From: Fodinibius salipaludis | GTDB taxonomy: Bacteria > Bacteroidota > Rhodothermia > Balneolales > Balneolaceae | DNA length: 64,000 nt | Direction: 5' to 3' | NCBI RefSeq assembly: GCF_002287075.1 | Contig: NZ_NSKE01000003.1 | Location: 186,001 to 250,000 of the forward strand | In this document: piece after piece, positions 27,601 to 35,489 of the stretch | Layout of the letters: the number at the start of each line of letters is the position of its first letter | Numbering within the stretch: the stretch's first letter is position 1 | Translations under genes and position numbers: made by a program | The notes under the pieces: model-generated | Databases searched by the model: none | Seen by the model: only the letters and a program-made list of their open reading frames with translations | What the model was told of the DNA's origin: nothing

Positions 27601-28038
27601 CTGCGTGCATACGGACAGAAAGATCCCCTGCTTGAATACAAGAAAGAAGCATTTGAAATGTTTAAACAGCTTCTTGATGAAATTAATCAGGAAGCTATAT
27701 CACTGATATGGAAGGCTATCCCCGAAATGCAGGCTGATGAAGAAAAACTAAAACAAGCACCGGAGGAGCGTGCCAAAGTTGATATGAAACACGCTAAAAC
27801 GGAGCATTCTGATGCGACAAACATGGGCTTCAAATCAGGAGGTGGAGCACAACAAAATGGAGGACAACAGCAACAGCGAAGTGATCAGAAGCCACAACCA
27901 GTAACTGTTGAAGAAGAGCCCGGTCGCAACGACTATGTAAAAATTCAAAACATGAACAGCGGTGAAGTCATTGACATCAAATGGAAAAAAGCCAAGCGCA
28001 TGATTGATGAAGAAGGATGGGTGCTTATTGAAAAGTAG
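24637..28038 (+). CDS. secA: Preprotein translocase ATPase SecA
   Basis: 1133 aa, long for SecA. Drives Sec-dependent protein export. The motor is complete: Walker A KTGEGKTLAA (about 169-178), TYGTNNEFGFDYLRDNM, DEAD-like IIDEIDSILIDEARTPLI, GMTGTAATEEGEFNEIYDLD, VATNMAGRGTDIKL and QLRGRAGRQGDPGESQFFVS. Charged, E/K-rich insertions (about 330-380 and 425-480) account for the extra length, as in other Bacteroidota-type SecA. The tail lacks the usual C-x-C-x8-C zinc motif; after EEEPGRNDY it continues with KIQNMNSGEVIDIKWKKAKR. It is followed 9 bp later by polyphosphate glucokinase. Confidence 0.97.
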   Translation: MFDTLSETVGDVLTSIFGTKSDRDLKKIWPIVEKVNEHYEGMEQLSDEELKQKTESFRQKIEDATKEINEEIESLKETLNSDEELSVNRRRELAEELDDLKQEQTDTIEDVLEEILPEAFAVMKDTCRRFLGEKWMVGGNMNEWSMVPYDVQIAGAIAMHQGKIAEMKTGEGKTLAAIMPAYLNALSGRGVHIVTVNNYLAKRDAEWNEPLFNFHGLEVDCVDLYDPNSQPRREAYQADITYGTNNEFGFDYLRDNMVINSEQLVQRDHNFAIIDEIDSILIDEARTPLIISGPVPEDTQSEKYEELKPRVESLVSAQKKLVANLVKEGQEHLEEGNREKAGLALYRAQRGFPKNKKFRKMMQVPENQKLVQETEAFYLQDNARRLPEVDEVLYYSVDMKMNNIEMTEKGQDFITKADEEEEFFVIPDLGTETTDLDEEMDKLREQKIKEIEENDEWSEEYKEEKIEEAKQEVAQKREQRLNELHRLFAERSDRIHTVNQLLKAYTLFEREEEYIVQDGKVQIVDEHTGRVLSGRRYSDGLHQALEAKENVSVEASTQTYATITLQNYFRMYNKLSGMTGTAATEEGEFNEIYDLDVVIIPTNEPVIRDDKEDLVFRTKREKYNAAIERIRSYHENKQPVLVGTTSVDVSETISRMLKREGIPHNVLNAKHHAQESEIVENAGQPGAVTVATNMAGRGTDIKLAPGVKERGGLAILGTERHESRRIDLQLRGRAGRQGDPGESQFFVSLEDDLMQLFGSDRVANVMERLNFEEGEPITHSWITKSLERAQSKVEQNNFSIRKKQLEYDDVLNNQREVIYKRRKHALEGDELRSDIYDMLEDLVESIVEEHYPQGELDKLRDTILRFLAVDIKLDRDEMGRMGPDVLIDHIIERAYEVYRQKEEMISKPLYQVIKNIKKSDADNKPTKVQVIFTDGIRRLRVVVDVDKAYENEGKEVARALERTAVLSTIDSKWMDHLRELDSVKEGIGLRAYGQKDPLLEYKKEAFEMFKQLLDEINQEAISLIWKAIPEMQADEEKLKQAPEERAKVDMKHAKTEHSDATNMGFKSGGGAQQNGGQQQQRSDQKPQPVTVEEEPGRNDYVKIQNMNSGEVIDIKWKKAKRMIDEEGWVLIEK

Positions 28039-28047
28039 TAATCACGG

Positions 28048-28806
28048 ATGGAAGTTTTAGGAATAGATATTGGCAGCTATGGCATAAAAGGTTGTATTGT
28101 AGATACCGAGAAGGGAGAAATTATATCAGAACGTAAGAGTACGTCACCTCTTGACGATACAACACCCCACAAAATTCTCGCGCAGATGCATCAGATTGTA
28201 AGTAAAGAATTTAAGTGGGATGGACCGGTAGGCTGTGCTTTTCCCGCACCGGTAAATAACGGTATTGTGTTGTCGGCAAAGCGTATTAACGATTCGTGGA
28301 TTGATGCTAATGCCGAGCAACTTTTTTCTGGGATTACCGATAATGACTTTTCTGTAATTAACGATACTGATGCCACCGGACTGGCTGAGATACACTTTGG
28401 GGCCGGCCAACATGAGGAGGGGGTAACTATAGTACTTACCGTAGGCACGGGCATTGGTTCTTCCGTATTTTTAGATGGAAAGTTAGTGCCCAATACCGAG
28501 CTGGGACTTTTAGAAATTCAGGGCATTACTATTGAAGAACGTGCTTCTAACAAATCCCGAAAAGAAGAAGGAATTCGCCAAAAAACGTGGGCCAAGCGAT
28601 TGCAATTCGTGCTCGAGCATCTTGAGCAAATTTTCCATCCCAACCTGTTTATTCTGGGTGGACAGTTAAGTCGAAAGGCGGACAAAACGTTTCCGTTTAT
28701 TAAAGTTAATACCGCATTTAAAGCGGCCAGTTTTTTAAATGATGCCAGTATTGTAGGTGCTGCAATGGTAGCATCCCAAAAGGGAAATATACTTTATAAT
28801 CGTTAA
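28048..28806 (+). CDS. ppgK: Polyphosphate glucokinase (ROK family)
   Basis: 252 aa. Phosphorylates glucose using inorganic polyphosphate (often also ATP). The motifs match PPGK rather than a general ROK kinase: GIDIGSYGIKGCIVD (phosphate-binding loop, with Ser where Gly-Gly is usual), INDTDATGLAEIHFGAG (catalytic Asp region), LTVGTGIGSSVFLDGKLVPN followed by TELGLLE, where PPGKs usually have TELGHLE. The C-terminal GGQLSRKADKTFPFI fits. It starts 9 bp after secA and probably reads through from it. It links phosphate storage with glucose activation; glgP is at 9-11 kb. Confidence 0.88.
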   Translation: MEVLGIDIGSYGIKGCIVDTEKGEIISERKSTSPLDDTTPHKILAQMHQIVSKEFKWDGPVGCAFPAPVNNGIVLSAKRINDSWIDANAEQLFSGITDNDFSVINDTDATGLAEIHFGAGQHEEGVTIVLTVGTGIGSSVFLDGKLVPNTELGLLEIQGITIEERASNKSRKEEGIRQKTWAKRLQFVLEHLEQIFHPNLFILGGQLSRKADKTFPFIKVNTAFKAASFLNDASIVGAAMVASQKGNILYNR

Positions 28807-28897
28807 AGTTGGCTTGAAAGAAGAAAAGCGTAAAATCTTGTTGCATTCTTTGCCCATTTCAGAAAACCTTTCTTTATTATCGATCAATTAATAAAAA

Positions 28898-30997
28898 ATG
28901 TTCTCTATGCGATCATTTCTAAAGATTTTTTTTGTGCTTCTTTTTATACCGGCATTGGGTTACGGCCAAAGCGGGCTTGATACCTTAAGCTTGGAATCAA
29001 TTTTTTACGATCCTCTGTTGTCTGGAAACCGACCCGATATTGTTTCCTTTTCTCCTGATCAGTCCCATATTTATTATCAGGCTAACGACTCATCAATGAC
29101 TGAAGAGGAGTTGTTTCAACGTCCTGTTACCGGAGGAGAACGCAAGCTTGTAGCAGACAAGGTGGAACGAAATTTTAGTGTATCGCCCAATCGCCAAAAA
29201 TTACTATATACTGATCAGGGGGATATCTGGATAGCAGATCTTGATTTTACAAACAAAAAACAGCTGATCGATTCTAAGGCAGAAGAGTATGGAGCGAAGT
29301 GGGGGCCTGACAGCGAGCGTATTGCATTTGTTCAGGATGGGGACATTTGGATGATAAATATCAACACGTCAAAGCTTACGCAAGTTACCAGTAAAAAGGA
29401 GGATGAACCCGGATTCAGCGTTGAGGGTTGGGCCGGTAATGACAAGCTCATCCTCACTCAGTACGATACCTCAGACTACGAGGAATATTATTTTCCGGAG
29501 TATGTAGGTCAGCGTGTAGAGCCGGGATCTACACGCCGCGGCATTGCTCGTCAACTTGTGTCAATTGCCGACCTGCAAAACAAAGAGATTGATCTGCTAT
29601 TAGAAAACAAAGGATATATAGATACCGATATAAGTGCTGAGGGTAATTATCTTGCCGTTGATGTTACCGGTGCACCCATGAAGAAGCGAGAGGTCAAGGT
29701 TTTTGATCTCTCCTCAAAGAATCCTACTACCGTATTTGAGGATTCAACGAAAGGCTGGCTCTATAATACGGAAATAGCTTTTGCCCCATCAGGTGACAGG
29801 TTGATGGTCTTATCCGAAAAAGACGGTTGGAATCATATTTATACGGTTAACCCTGACGGATCCAACCTGCAGCAACATACGGATGGAGAATATGAAGTTC
29901 CGTGGGCAGAATGGCTAAATAGTAATGCAATTATTTACGCTTCAACCGAGGTGGGACCGGGAGAACGGCATATTTATCGGATGAATATCAACAAAAACGA
30001 AACAGATAAACTGACGAAAGAAGCCGGTTATCGGCAGAATTTTGAATTAAGTAAGGACAAGGATCAGCTTGTTTATCGGTACAGTTATTTTAACGAGCCG
30101 TTTGAAATTTATTCGCTGGATCTGAGTGATCAATCCGCAGAAAAACGATTGACAGAAACTATTCCCGATCAGTTTAATAAAATAGACTGGCAAAAAGAAG
30201 ATTATATACGATTCGCGGCCAGAGATGGAGAAACCAAGCTTTCAATGTCTGTTCTTGAACCCATTGATAAAAAGGAAAAATCCGGTAACCCAGTGGTTGT
30301 TTTTGTTCACGGAGCGGGTTCCCTGCAAAATGTATACAAGGGCTGGTCGAATAATTACTATCGCGAATATATGTTTCACCAGTATTTAACGGCGCGCGGC
30401 TATTACGTGATCGAGGTAGACTATCGTCATAGTACCGGTTACGGACGTGAATTTCGCGAAGATGTCACAAACTGGATGGGCAAGTACGAAACCCGTGATA
30501 TTATTGACGGGGTCGATTACCTGGCTGAACATTATCCACAGGCTGATACTTCGCGGGTGGGCATTTACGGTGGAAGCTATGGCGGGTTTATGGCATTGTA
30601 TGCTACGAGTGTAGCACCCGGTTATTTTGATGCAGCTGCGGCCTTGCGTGCGGTTACCAACTGGGAAAATTACTACCAGACAAATCCGTGGTACACGCAG
30701 CCGCGGCTGGGAACACCCGAAGCCGACTCTGCACACTACGCTCGAAGTTCTCCCATTACTTATGTTGAGCAACTCGAAGATCCTGTTCTTATTCTACACG
30801 GCTTGACCGACAATAATGTAGGGTTCCAGGATGCAGCCCAATACATCGAAAAGTTAATACAAACAGGCGACAAAGAGTTTGATATGATGATGTATCCCTC
30901 GGAACGCCACAGCTTTGAAGATCCGGATGCATGGTTTGACGAATATTCTCGTATTTTTGACTTTTTCAACAAACATCTTAAAAATGAGACCGATTAA
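28898..30997 (+). CDS. S9 family serine peptidase (DPP4-like), exported
   Basis: 699 aa. Residues 4-24 (MRSFLKIFFVLLFIPALGYG) form a signal peptide, so the ATG at 28907 is an equally good start. A beta-propeller domain with WD40-like blades (FSVSPNRQKLLYT, AKWGPDSERIAFVQDGDIWM and similar) covers about 40-455. The alpha/beta-hydrolase domain has the nucleophile S560 in YGGSYGGFMALY, D638 in HGLTDNNVGFQDA and H671 in SERHSFEDPD. YRHSTGYGREF is typical of the DPP4/acylaminoacyl-peptidase branch. It probably digests proline-containing peptides in the periplasm. The gene stands alone. Confidence 0.92.
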   Translation: MFSMRSFLKIFFVLLFIPALGYGQSGLDTLSLESIFYDPLLSGNRPDIVSFSPDQSHIYYQANDSSMTEEELFQRPVTGGERKLVADKVERNFSVSPNRQKLLYTDQGDIWIADLDFTNKKQLIDSKAEEYGAKWGPDSERIAFVQDGDIWMININTSKLTQVTSKKEDEPGFSVEGWAGNDKLILTQYDTSDYEEYYFPEYVGQRVEPGSTRRGIARQLVSIADLQNKEIDLLLENKGYIDTDISAEGNYLAVDVTGAPMKKREVKVFDLSSKNPTTVFEDSTKGWLYNTEIAFAPSGDRLMVLSEKDGWNHIYTVNPDGSNLQQHTDGEYEVPWAEWLNSNAIIYASTEVGPGERHIYRMNINKNETDKLTKEAGYRQNFELSKDKDQLVYRYSYFNEPFEIYSLDLSDQSAEKRLTETIPDQFNKIDWQKEDYIRFAARDGETKLSMSVLEPIDKKEKSGNPVVVFVHGAGSLQNVYKGWSNNYYREYMFHQYLTARGYYVIEVDYRHSTGYGREFREDVTNWMGKYETRDIIDGVDYLAEHYPQADTSRVGIYGGSYGGFMALYATSVAPGYFDAAAALRAVTNWENYYQTNPWYTQPRLGTPEADSAHYARSSPITYVEQLEDPVLILHGLTDNNVGFQDAAQYIEKLIQTGDKEFDMMMYPSERHSFEDPDAWFDEYSRIFDFFNKHLKNETD

Positions 30998-31070
30998 ATT
31001 TACGGGAAACAAAACGTATCGGTATCAGTTGTAACCATTTGAAAACTTTTAGGACAAACGCATAACATTA

Positions 31071-32150
31071 ATGGTCTGGACATTTGCAATTGCAATTACA
31101 TTTGTTGCTGCCCTTTTTATTGTAGATAAATTGTTATCTGCCCCCAAATACATTGAAGGTGATTCCGATCATTTTGATGGCAAAAAATTTGTTAATCCTA
31201 ATGGCGCGGGAACCCATCATTATATTGAGGTTCTAAAATGGTGGCTTGGAGGAAATGATAAGGGAGTTTGGGATAGTTACGACAAGGATGATTTGCCCGA
31301 TCATCCCACACCGGTACCCTCTGTTGAAAACGGAGAACATCGTATTACCTTTATAAATCATGCTACTTTTTTAATTCAGGTTAACGGACAAAATATATTA
31401 ACCGACCCGGTGTGGAGCTTTCGCGCAAGTCCCTACCAGTGGATTGGTCCCAAGCGCAAACGTCCGGCCGGTATTGATTTTGAAGATCTACCCCATATCG
31501 ATACTGTTTTACTGAGCCACAACCATTACGATCACCTCGATATTGAGACGATACAAAAACTACAAGAGCGGGATAATCCACAGTTTATTGTTCCGTTAGG
31601 AGTTGAACGATACCTCCACACCAAGGGAGTAGACAAGACCATTCGTTTGGACTGGTGGGACAAATATGGTTTGGGCAATGATACTACTTTAACAGCTGTA
31701 CCGGCACGACACTTTTCGGGGCGCGGCCTTTTTGATCGCAATAAAACCCTCTGGTGCGGTTACGTAATAGAAAATCCGTCTGGCAATATTTACTTTGCAG
31801 GAGATACCGGCTATGGGGATTTCATTAAAGAGATTAAACAGGAAGTAGGTCCCGTAAATACTTCAATTATTCCCATCGGAGCATATAAACCACGCTGGTT
31901 TATGGAGGCTATTCACATGTCGCCCGAAGAGGCTGTCAAAGCACATATAGAGCTGCAATCCCAAAAAAGCATTGCTATGCACTTTGGCACTTTCCCCATG
32001 GCTGATGATGGAATGTATGAACCCTTGGAGGATCTGGAAGAAGCGCGGCGAAAACACCACGTTTCTGACAAGGATTTTGTGAGTCTTCAACATGGTGAAT
32101 TGTATTTAAGGAATGTACAACAATCAGATTTTAGATCTGAAGTAGCATAA
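31071..32150 (+). CDS. Metallo-beta-lactamase-fold hydrolase (NAPE-PLD/UlaG-like)
   Basis: 359 aa with an N-terminal membrane anchor (WTFAIAITFVAALFIVDKLL, about 3-22). The MBL signature is SHNHYDHLDIETI (H-x-H-x-D-H); earlier strands INHATFLIQVNGQNILTDPV and WSFRASPYQWIGPKRKRPAG, and later AGDTGYGDFI, IPIGAYKPRWFM, HMSPEEAVKAH and AMHFGTFPMADDG, closely match bacterial relatives of N-acyl-phosphatidylethanolamine phospholipase D. Activity on membrane lipids is plausible but unproven from sequence. It is 73 bp after the S9 peptidase. Confidence 0.88.
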   Translation: MVWTFAIAITFVAALFIVDKLLSAPKYIEGDSDHFDGKKFVNPNGAGTHHYIEVLKWWLGGNDKGVWDSYDKDDLPDHPTPVPSVENGEHRITFINHATFLIQVNGQNILTDPVWSFRASPYQWIGPKRKRPAGIDFEDLPHIDTVLLSHNHYDHLDIETIQKLQERDNPQFIVPLGVERYLHTKGVDKTIRLDWWDKYGLGNDTTLTAVPARHFSGRGLFDRNKTLWCGYVIENPSGNIYFAGDTGYGDFIKEIKQEVGPVNTSIIPIGAYKPRWFMEAIHMSPEEAVKAHIELQSQKSIAMHFGTFPMADDGMYEPLEDLEEARRKHHVSDKDFVSLQHGELYLRNVQQSDFRSEVA

Positions 32151-32283
32151 CCTAAATTCAGGTTATCACTTCTACCAGTTAAACAGCGTTACTGTACATA
32201 AATTCAGCTGCGAAATGGTCTTCATTTTTTGTAGATTTATCCGTTGTTTAAAGCCATAACCAATAGCTCAACAAGAGCCTCTG

Positions 32284-34248
32284 ATGTCTGATAATTATCG
32301 CGCGTTAACACGTACCTACCGCCCTACTTCTTTTGATGATATTGTATCACAGGAGCACGTCAGCAGTACGCTCAAAAATGCCATCAAGAAAAGTCGGCTG
32401 GCTCATGCCTATATGTTTTGTGGTCCGCGTGGCGTTGGAAAAACGACGATGGCGCGTGTATTGGCTCGAACGGTTAATGAAATTGATCGCGATGTTGATG
32501 GAGAATCGCTAAATCAGACACTCAACGTTGTTGAAATTGACGCGGCTTCAAATAATAGTGTTGATGATATCCGGGATCTGCGTGAACGCGTCCGTATTCC
32601 TCCCCAAAACGGACGTTACAAGATCTATATCATCGACGAGGTTCATATGCTTAGCAAGTCGGCGTTTAACGCCCTGCTAAAGACCTTGGAAGAGCCCCCT
32701 GATCATGTGATCTTCATTTTTGCTACCACCGAGCCGCACAAGGTACTGCCAACAATATTATCGCGCGTTCAGCGGTTCGACTTCAAACGTATTAGCGTTG
32801 ATCAAATCGTAGATCGTCTTGCTAATGTTGCTGAGAACGAAGGTATCAACATCGACGAAGAATCGCTTCATGTAATTGCTAAAAAAGCAGACGGAGCACT
32901 GCGCGATGCCCTCGGACTGATGGATCAGGCCATTGCCTTTTGCGGCAACAATATTCAGCATGAAGAGCTGCTTCGGGCACTCAATGTGGTGAGTACCGAG
33001 CGCATGTTCGAATTTATGAATGCGGTAGAAGCGCAAGATGCCAGCCACGGACTCGAACTGATCAATGAGTTGCTGCAGGAAGGCTATGACATCCAGGAAT
33101 ACCTGGTTGGATTAACCGAACACTTGCGGAATCTTTATGTGGCTAACAGTTCGGAGCAAATGCATCTGGTCGAAGCATCTCCTGATACAAAAGAACGTTA
33201 TCGTAAATCAGCCAAGAGTTTTTCGGAAGACGATCTGATGCGTATGCTTCATATTGTGAGTGAGGCACAGTACAAGATCAAAGAAGCGCATCAGCCTAAA
33301 ATTCAGTTTGAGATAACGCTTCTCAAGCTTATCCATATGGAGCGCACTCAAAAGCTGAATACCTTACTAACCGAGCTGGAGCAGTTAAAAAAAAAGCTAA
33401 ATAATTCTGAGCTGCCTGCATCTGCTGGCATAGATTCCAATGAAGAGGGCTCAAAAGAAGAAAACCAGCAGCCAAATACGGTATCGATATCAACAAGTCC
33501 GACTTCTGATTCAAATGGACAATCCGCTTCACAGGAAGAAAAGGAACAGTCGAAAGGTCATTCAAAGGAAGAACCAAAATCATCAGATAAAGAACCGGAA
33601 GAAAAGCGAAGTGCACCGGTAACACCCGATTCGAATGGTCAGGTTTCCTCCCCCAAAGAATCCACTTCTAAAGAGCAGCGCCCCGTAAAAAGCGAAACAT
33701 CAGTAAAAGAAGAGGGGCAGCAGGTTGGTGATGAAGATGAATTTAAAAACTTGTTTGGAAAATCTTCTCTGGGCAATCCGCAGGCCAAAACCGAAGACGA
33801 TAGCCCGGATCCTGATTCTAAACAACCTGCTGAAACTGAGACGGTTACTGCTCAAAAACGGGCTCCCAAAGATGTTTCACTTCAGGAAATAAATGACTGT
33901 TGGGATGACTATTTAGACAATTTGCGCCAGCATGTGCCGCAAATGCTTTACTTTCAGATGCAGCGTGTTGATCCTGTTGAACTTAAAAATGGCGATCTGA
34001 AGCTGCGAGCTAATGATGACTTTGCCAAAAAAATTGTAGACGAAAACAGACGTCGCCTCGGTAAATTTTTGGAGGATGAAATTGGTGCTTTTCTTAACCT
34101 TACTTGTATCGTTCAGAAGCAGGAAAAGAGTGGTGAGGATTCAATGAGTCCGTATGAGCGATTTAAAAAGCTTCAGGAACGAGACCCGACTATTAAAAAG
34201 CTGGTTGAACTCTTTGGGGCTGAATTAGATTATAATTTAAATCAGTAG
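32284..34248 (+). CDS. dnaX: DNA polymerase III subunit gamma/tau (no zinc module)
   Basis: 654 aa clamp-loader ATPase. Walker A is GPRGVGKTT at 47-55, Walker B region IIDEVHMLS about 116-124, FATTEPHKVLPTILSR with sensor 1, then the lid domain. The segment between Walker A and EIDAASNNSVDDIRDLRE normally holds four zinc-binding cysteines (C-x8-C-x2-C-x2-C); here it reads ARTVNEIDRDVDGESLNQTL with none. Residues about 365-500 form a Glu/Lys/Ser/Gln-rich linker, followed by a conserved C-terminal domain (tau-like). It heads a dnaX-ebfC-recR run, the classic arrangement. Confidence 0.95.
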   Translation: MSDNYRALTRTYRPTSFDDIVSQEHVSSTLKNAIKKSRLAHAYMFCGPRGVGKTTMARVLARTVNEIDRDVDGESLNQTLNVVEIDAASNNSVDDIRDLRERVRIPPQNGRYKIYIIDEVHMLSKSAFNALLKTLEEPPDHVIFIFATTEPHKVLPTILSRVQRFDFKRISVDQIVDRLANVAENEGINIDEESLHVIAKKADGALRDALGLMDQAIAFCGNNIQHEELLRALNVVSTERMFEFMNAVEAQDASHGLELINELLQEGYDIQEYLVGLTEHLRNLYVANSSEQMHLVEASPDTKERYRKSAKSFSEDDLMRMLHIVSEAQYKIKEAHQPKIQFEITLLKLIHMERTQKLNTLLTELEQLKKKLNNSELPASAGIDSNEEGSKEENQQPNTVSISTSPTSDSNGQSASQEEKEQSKGHSKEEPKSSDKEPEEKRSAPVTPDSNGQVSSPKESTSKEQRPVKSETSVKEEGQQVGDEDEFKNLFGKSSLGNPQAKTEDDSPDPDSKQPAETETVTAQKRAPKDVSLQEINDCWDDYLDNLRQHVPQMLYFQMQRVDPVELKNGDLKLRANDDFAKKIVDENRRRLGKFLEDEIGAFLNLTCIVQKQEKSGEDSMSPYERFKKLQERDPTIKKLVELFGAELDYNLNQ

Positions 34249-34331
34249 CTAAAGACTCTTATCTTTACACAATCGTTGACAGATTGTATGGCAAGAATTA
34301 AACGTATCTAAAAACGCTAAAACCTATTGTT

Positions 34332-34676
34332 ATGAATCAAAATATGGCTAACATGTTCGGAAAGTTTTCCGAGCTGCAAGAAAAAGTAGAAGAAGCAAAA
34401 CAGGAACTTTCGAAGCTTGAAGTTGAAGCCGAAGCCGGCGGCGGCATGGTTAAAGTTAAAGCCAACGGTAAGCGCCAAATTTTAAGCATCAAATTGGATA
34501 AGGATGTTATTGATCCCGATGATGCCGAGATGATGGAAGATTTGGTGGTGGCAGGTGTTAATAAGGCACTTGATAAAGCAGAAGAAGCGGCCCAGGAACG
34601 TATGCAGGAAACCTATAAGGATTTGATGCCCGGCGGCGGAATTCCTGGTATGGATCTGAGTAAATTAGGGCTGTAA
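34332..34676 (+). CDS. ebfC: YbaB/EbfC nucleoid-associated protein
   Basis: 114 aa. The first 33 residues form a helix (KFSELQEKVEEAKQELSKLE), followed by VEAEAGGGMVKVKANGKRQI, SIKLDKDVIDPDDAEMMEDL and a C-terminal Gly/Pro/Leu-rich tail ending PGMDLSKLGL. This is the standard YbaB/EbfC fold, a dimeric DNA-binding protein. Its place between dnaX and recR is conserved across bacteria and supports a role in replication-associated repair. A CCTGAA-type repeat separates it from recR. Confidence 0.95.
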   Translation: MNQNMANMFGKFSELQEKVEEAKQELSKLEVEAEAGGGMVKVKANGKRQILSIKLDKDVIDPDDAEMMEDLVVAGVNKALDKAEEAAQERMQETYKDLMPGGGIPGMDLSKLGL

Positions 34677-34681
34677 CCATC

Positions 34682-34770
34682 GTGTCATGCTGAATCCCGA
34701 TGTGTCGGGACAGGCTTTGTTTCAGCATCTATCATGTAAACAGACCCTGAAATAAATTCAGGGTGACACA
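34682..34770. repeat. GTGTCATGCTGAA...TTCAGGGTGACAC palindromic element
   Basis: The ends GTGTCATGCTGAA (34682) and TTCAGGGTGACAC (about 34758-34770) are inverted, with an inner palindrome TCCCGATGTGTCGGGA and a second inner pair CCCTGAA/TTCAGGG. It lies inside the dnaX-ebfC-recR run without other disruption. It shares GTGTCAT-CTGAA ends with the element at 42945-43020 and the fragment at 7423-7442. Confidence 0.65.
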
Positions 34771-34795
34771 ATGCTTAAATACTCATTAAATCTTT

Positions 34796-35404
34796 ATGGA
34801 AGGAACATCAGAAATACTGGAGCAGGCTATCGAACAGTTGGCCAAGCTCCCGGGAACAGGGCGTAAATCAGCACGGCGCATTGCACTCTTCTTGCTGAAG
34901 CAGAATGACGAGTCGGTTATTAAGTTGGCGGAGGCGCTGATAAGTCTCAAAAAATCTATTACTCGTTGTTCTACCTGTGGTGTGATCAGCGACGGAGACC
35001 CCTGTTCTATTTGCCAAAATACGAAACGCCAAACGGGTCAAATATGCGTGGTTGAGGAATCACAGGATGTATTTCTGATTGAAAAAACGAATGAATTCCG
35101 CGGGCGCTACCACGTACTCGGCGGTGTTATTTCTCCTCTCGACAATATTGGGCCCGATGATGTTCGCATCAAGCAGCTTATGCAGCGGATCAACGAGGAT
35201 GATGAACAGATTGACGAAGTTATTTTAGCGCTCAATCCCGATTCGGAAGGCGAGGCTACCTCCTATTATATTAACAAACTACTCAAGCCTTTTGATGATG
35301 TGGAGGTAACGCGCATTGCCTATGGCATCCCGATGGGAACCGAGCTTGAATTTATTGATGAAGCTACGCTGGGGCGTGCTTTTGCGAGCCGGAATACTTT
35401 TTAA
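34796..35404 (+). CDS. recR: Recombination protein RecR
   Basis: 202 aa. Works with RecF/RecO to load RecA at gaps. The helix-hairpin-helix region LAKLPGTGRKSARRIALFLL is at about 16-35, the C4 zinc finger is C-x2-C-x8-C-x2-C in CSTCGVISDGDPCSICQ, and the Toprim domain starts VVEESQDVFLIEKTNEFRGR and includes HVLGGVISPLDNIGPDD and the acidic EVILALNPDSEGEAT. The C-terminal RIAYGIPMGTELEFIDEATL is the expected ending. The M1 peptidase follows 85 bp later. Confidence 0.96.
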   Translation: MEGTSEILEQAIEQLAKLPGTGRKSARRIALFLLKQNDESVIKLAEALISLKKSITRCSTCGVISDGDPCSICQNTKRQTGQICVVEESQDVFLIEKTNEFRGRYHVLGGVISPLDNIGPDDVRIKQLMQRINEDDEQIDEVILALNPDSEGEATSYYINKLLKPFDDVEVTRIAYGIPMGTELEFIDEATLGRAFASRNTF

Positions 35405-35489
35405 AGATAAAATCAATATTGGAAGCTCCTTGTTGGGAGTTGGGAGGTTTTCCATTTTTGATATCGAATATTTAATCAAATACGACATT

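Noticed and set aside
35316-35489. 58-residue extension of the M1 peptidase
   Set aside because: It overlaps recR, while the ATG at 35490 begins a clear signal peptide.
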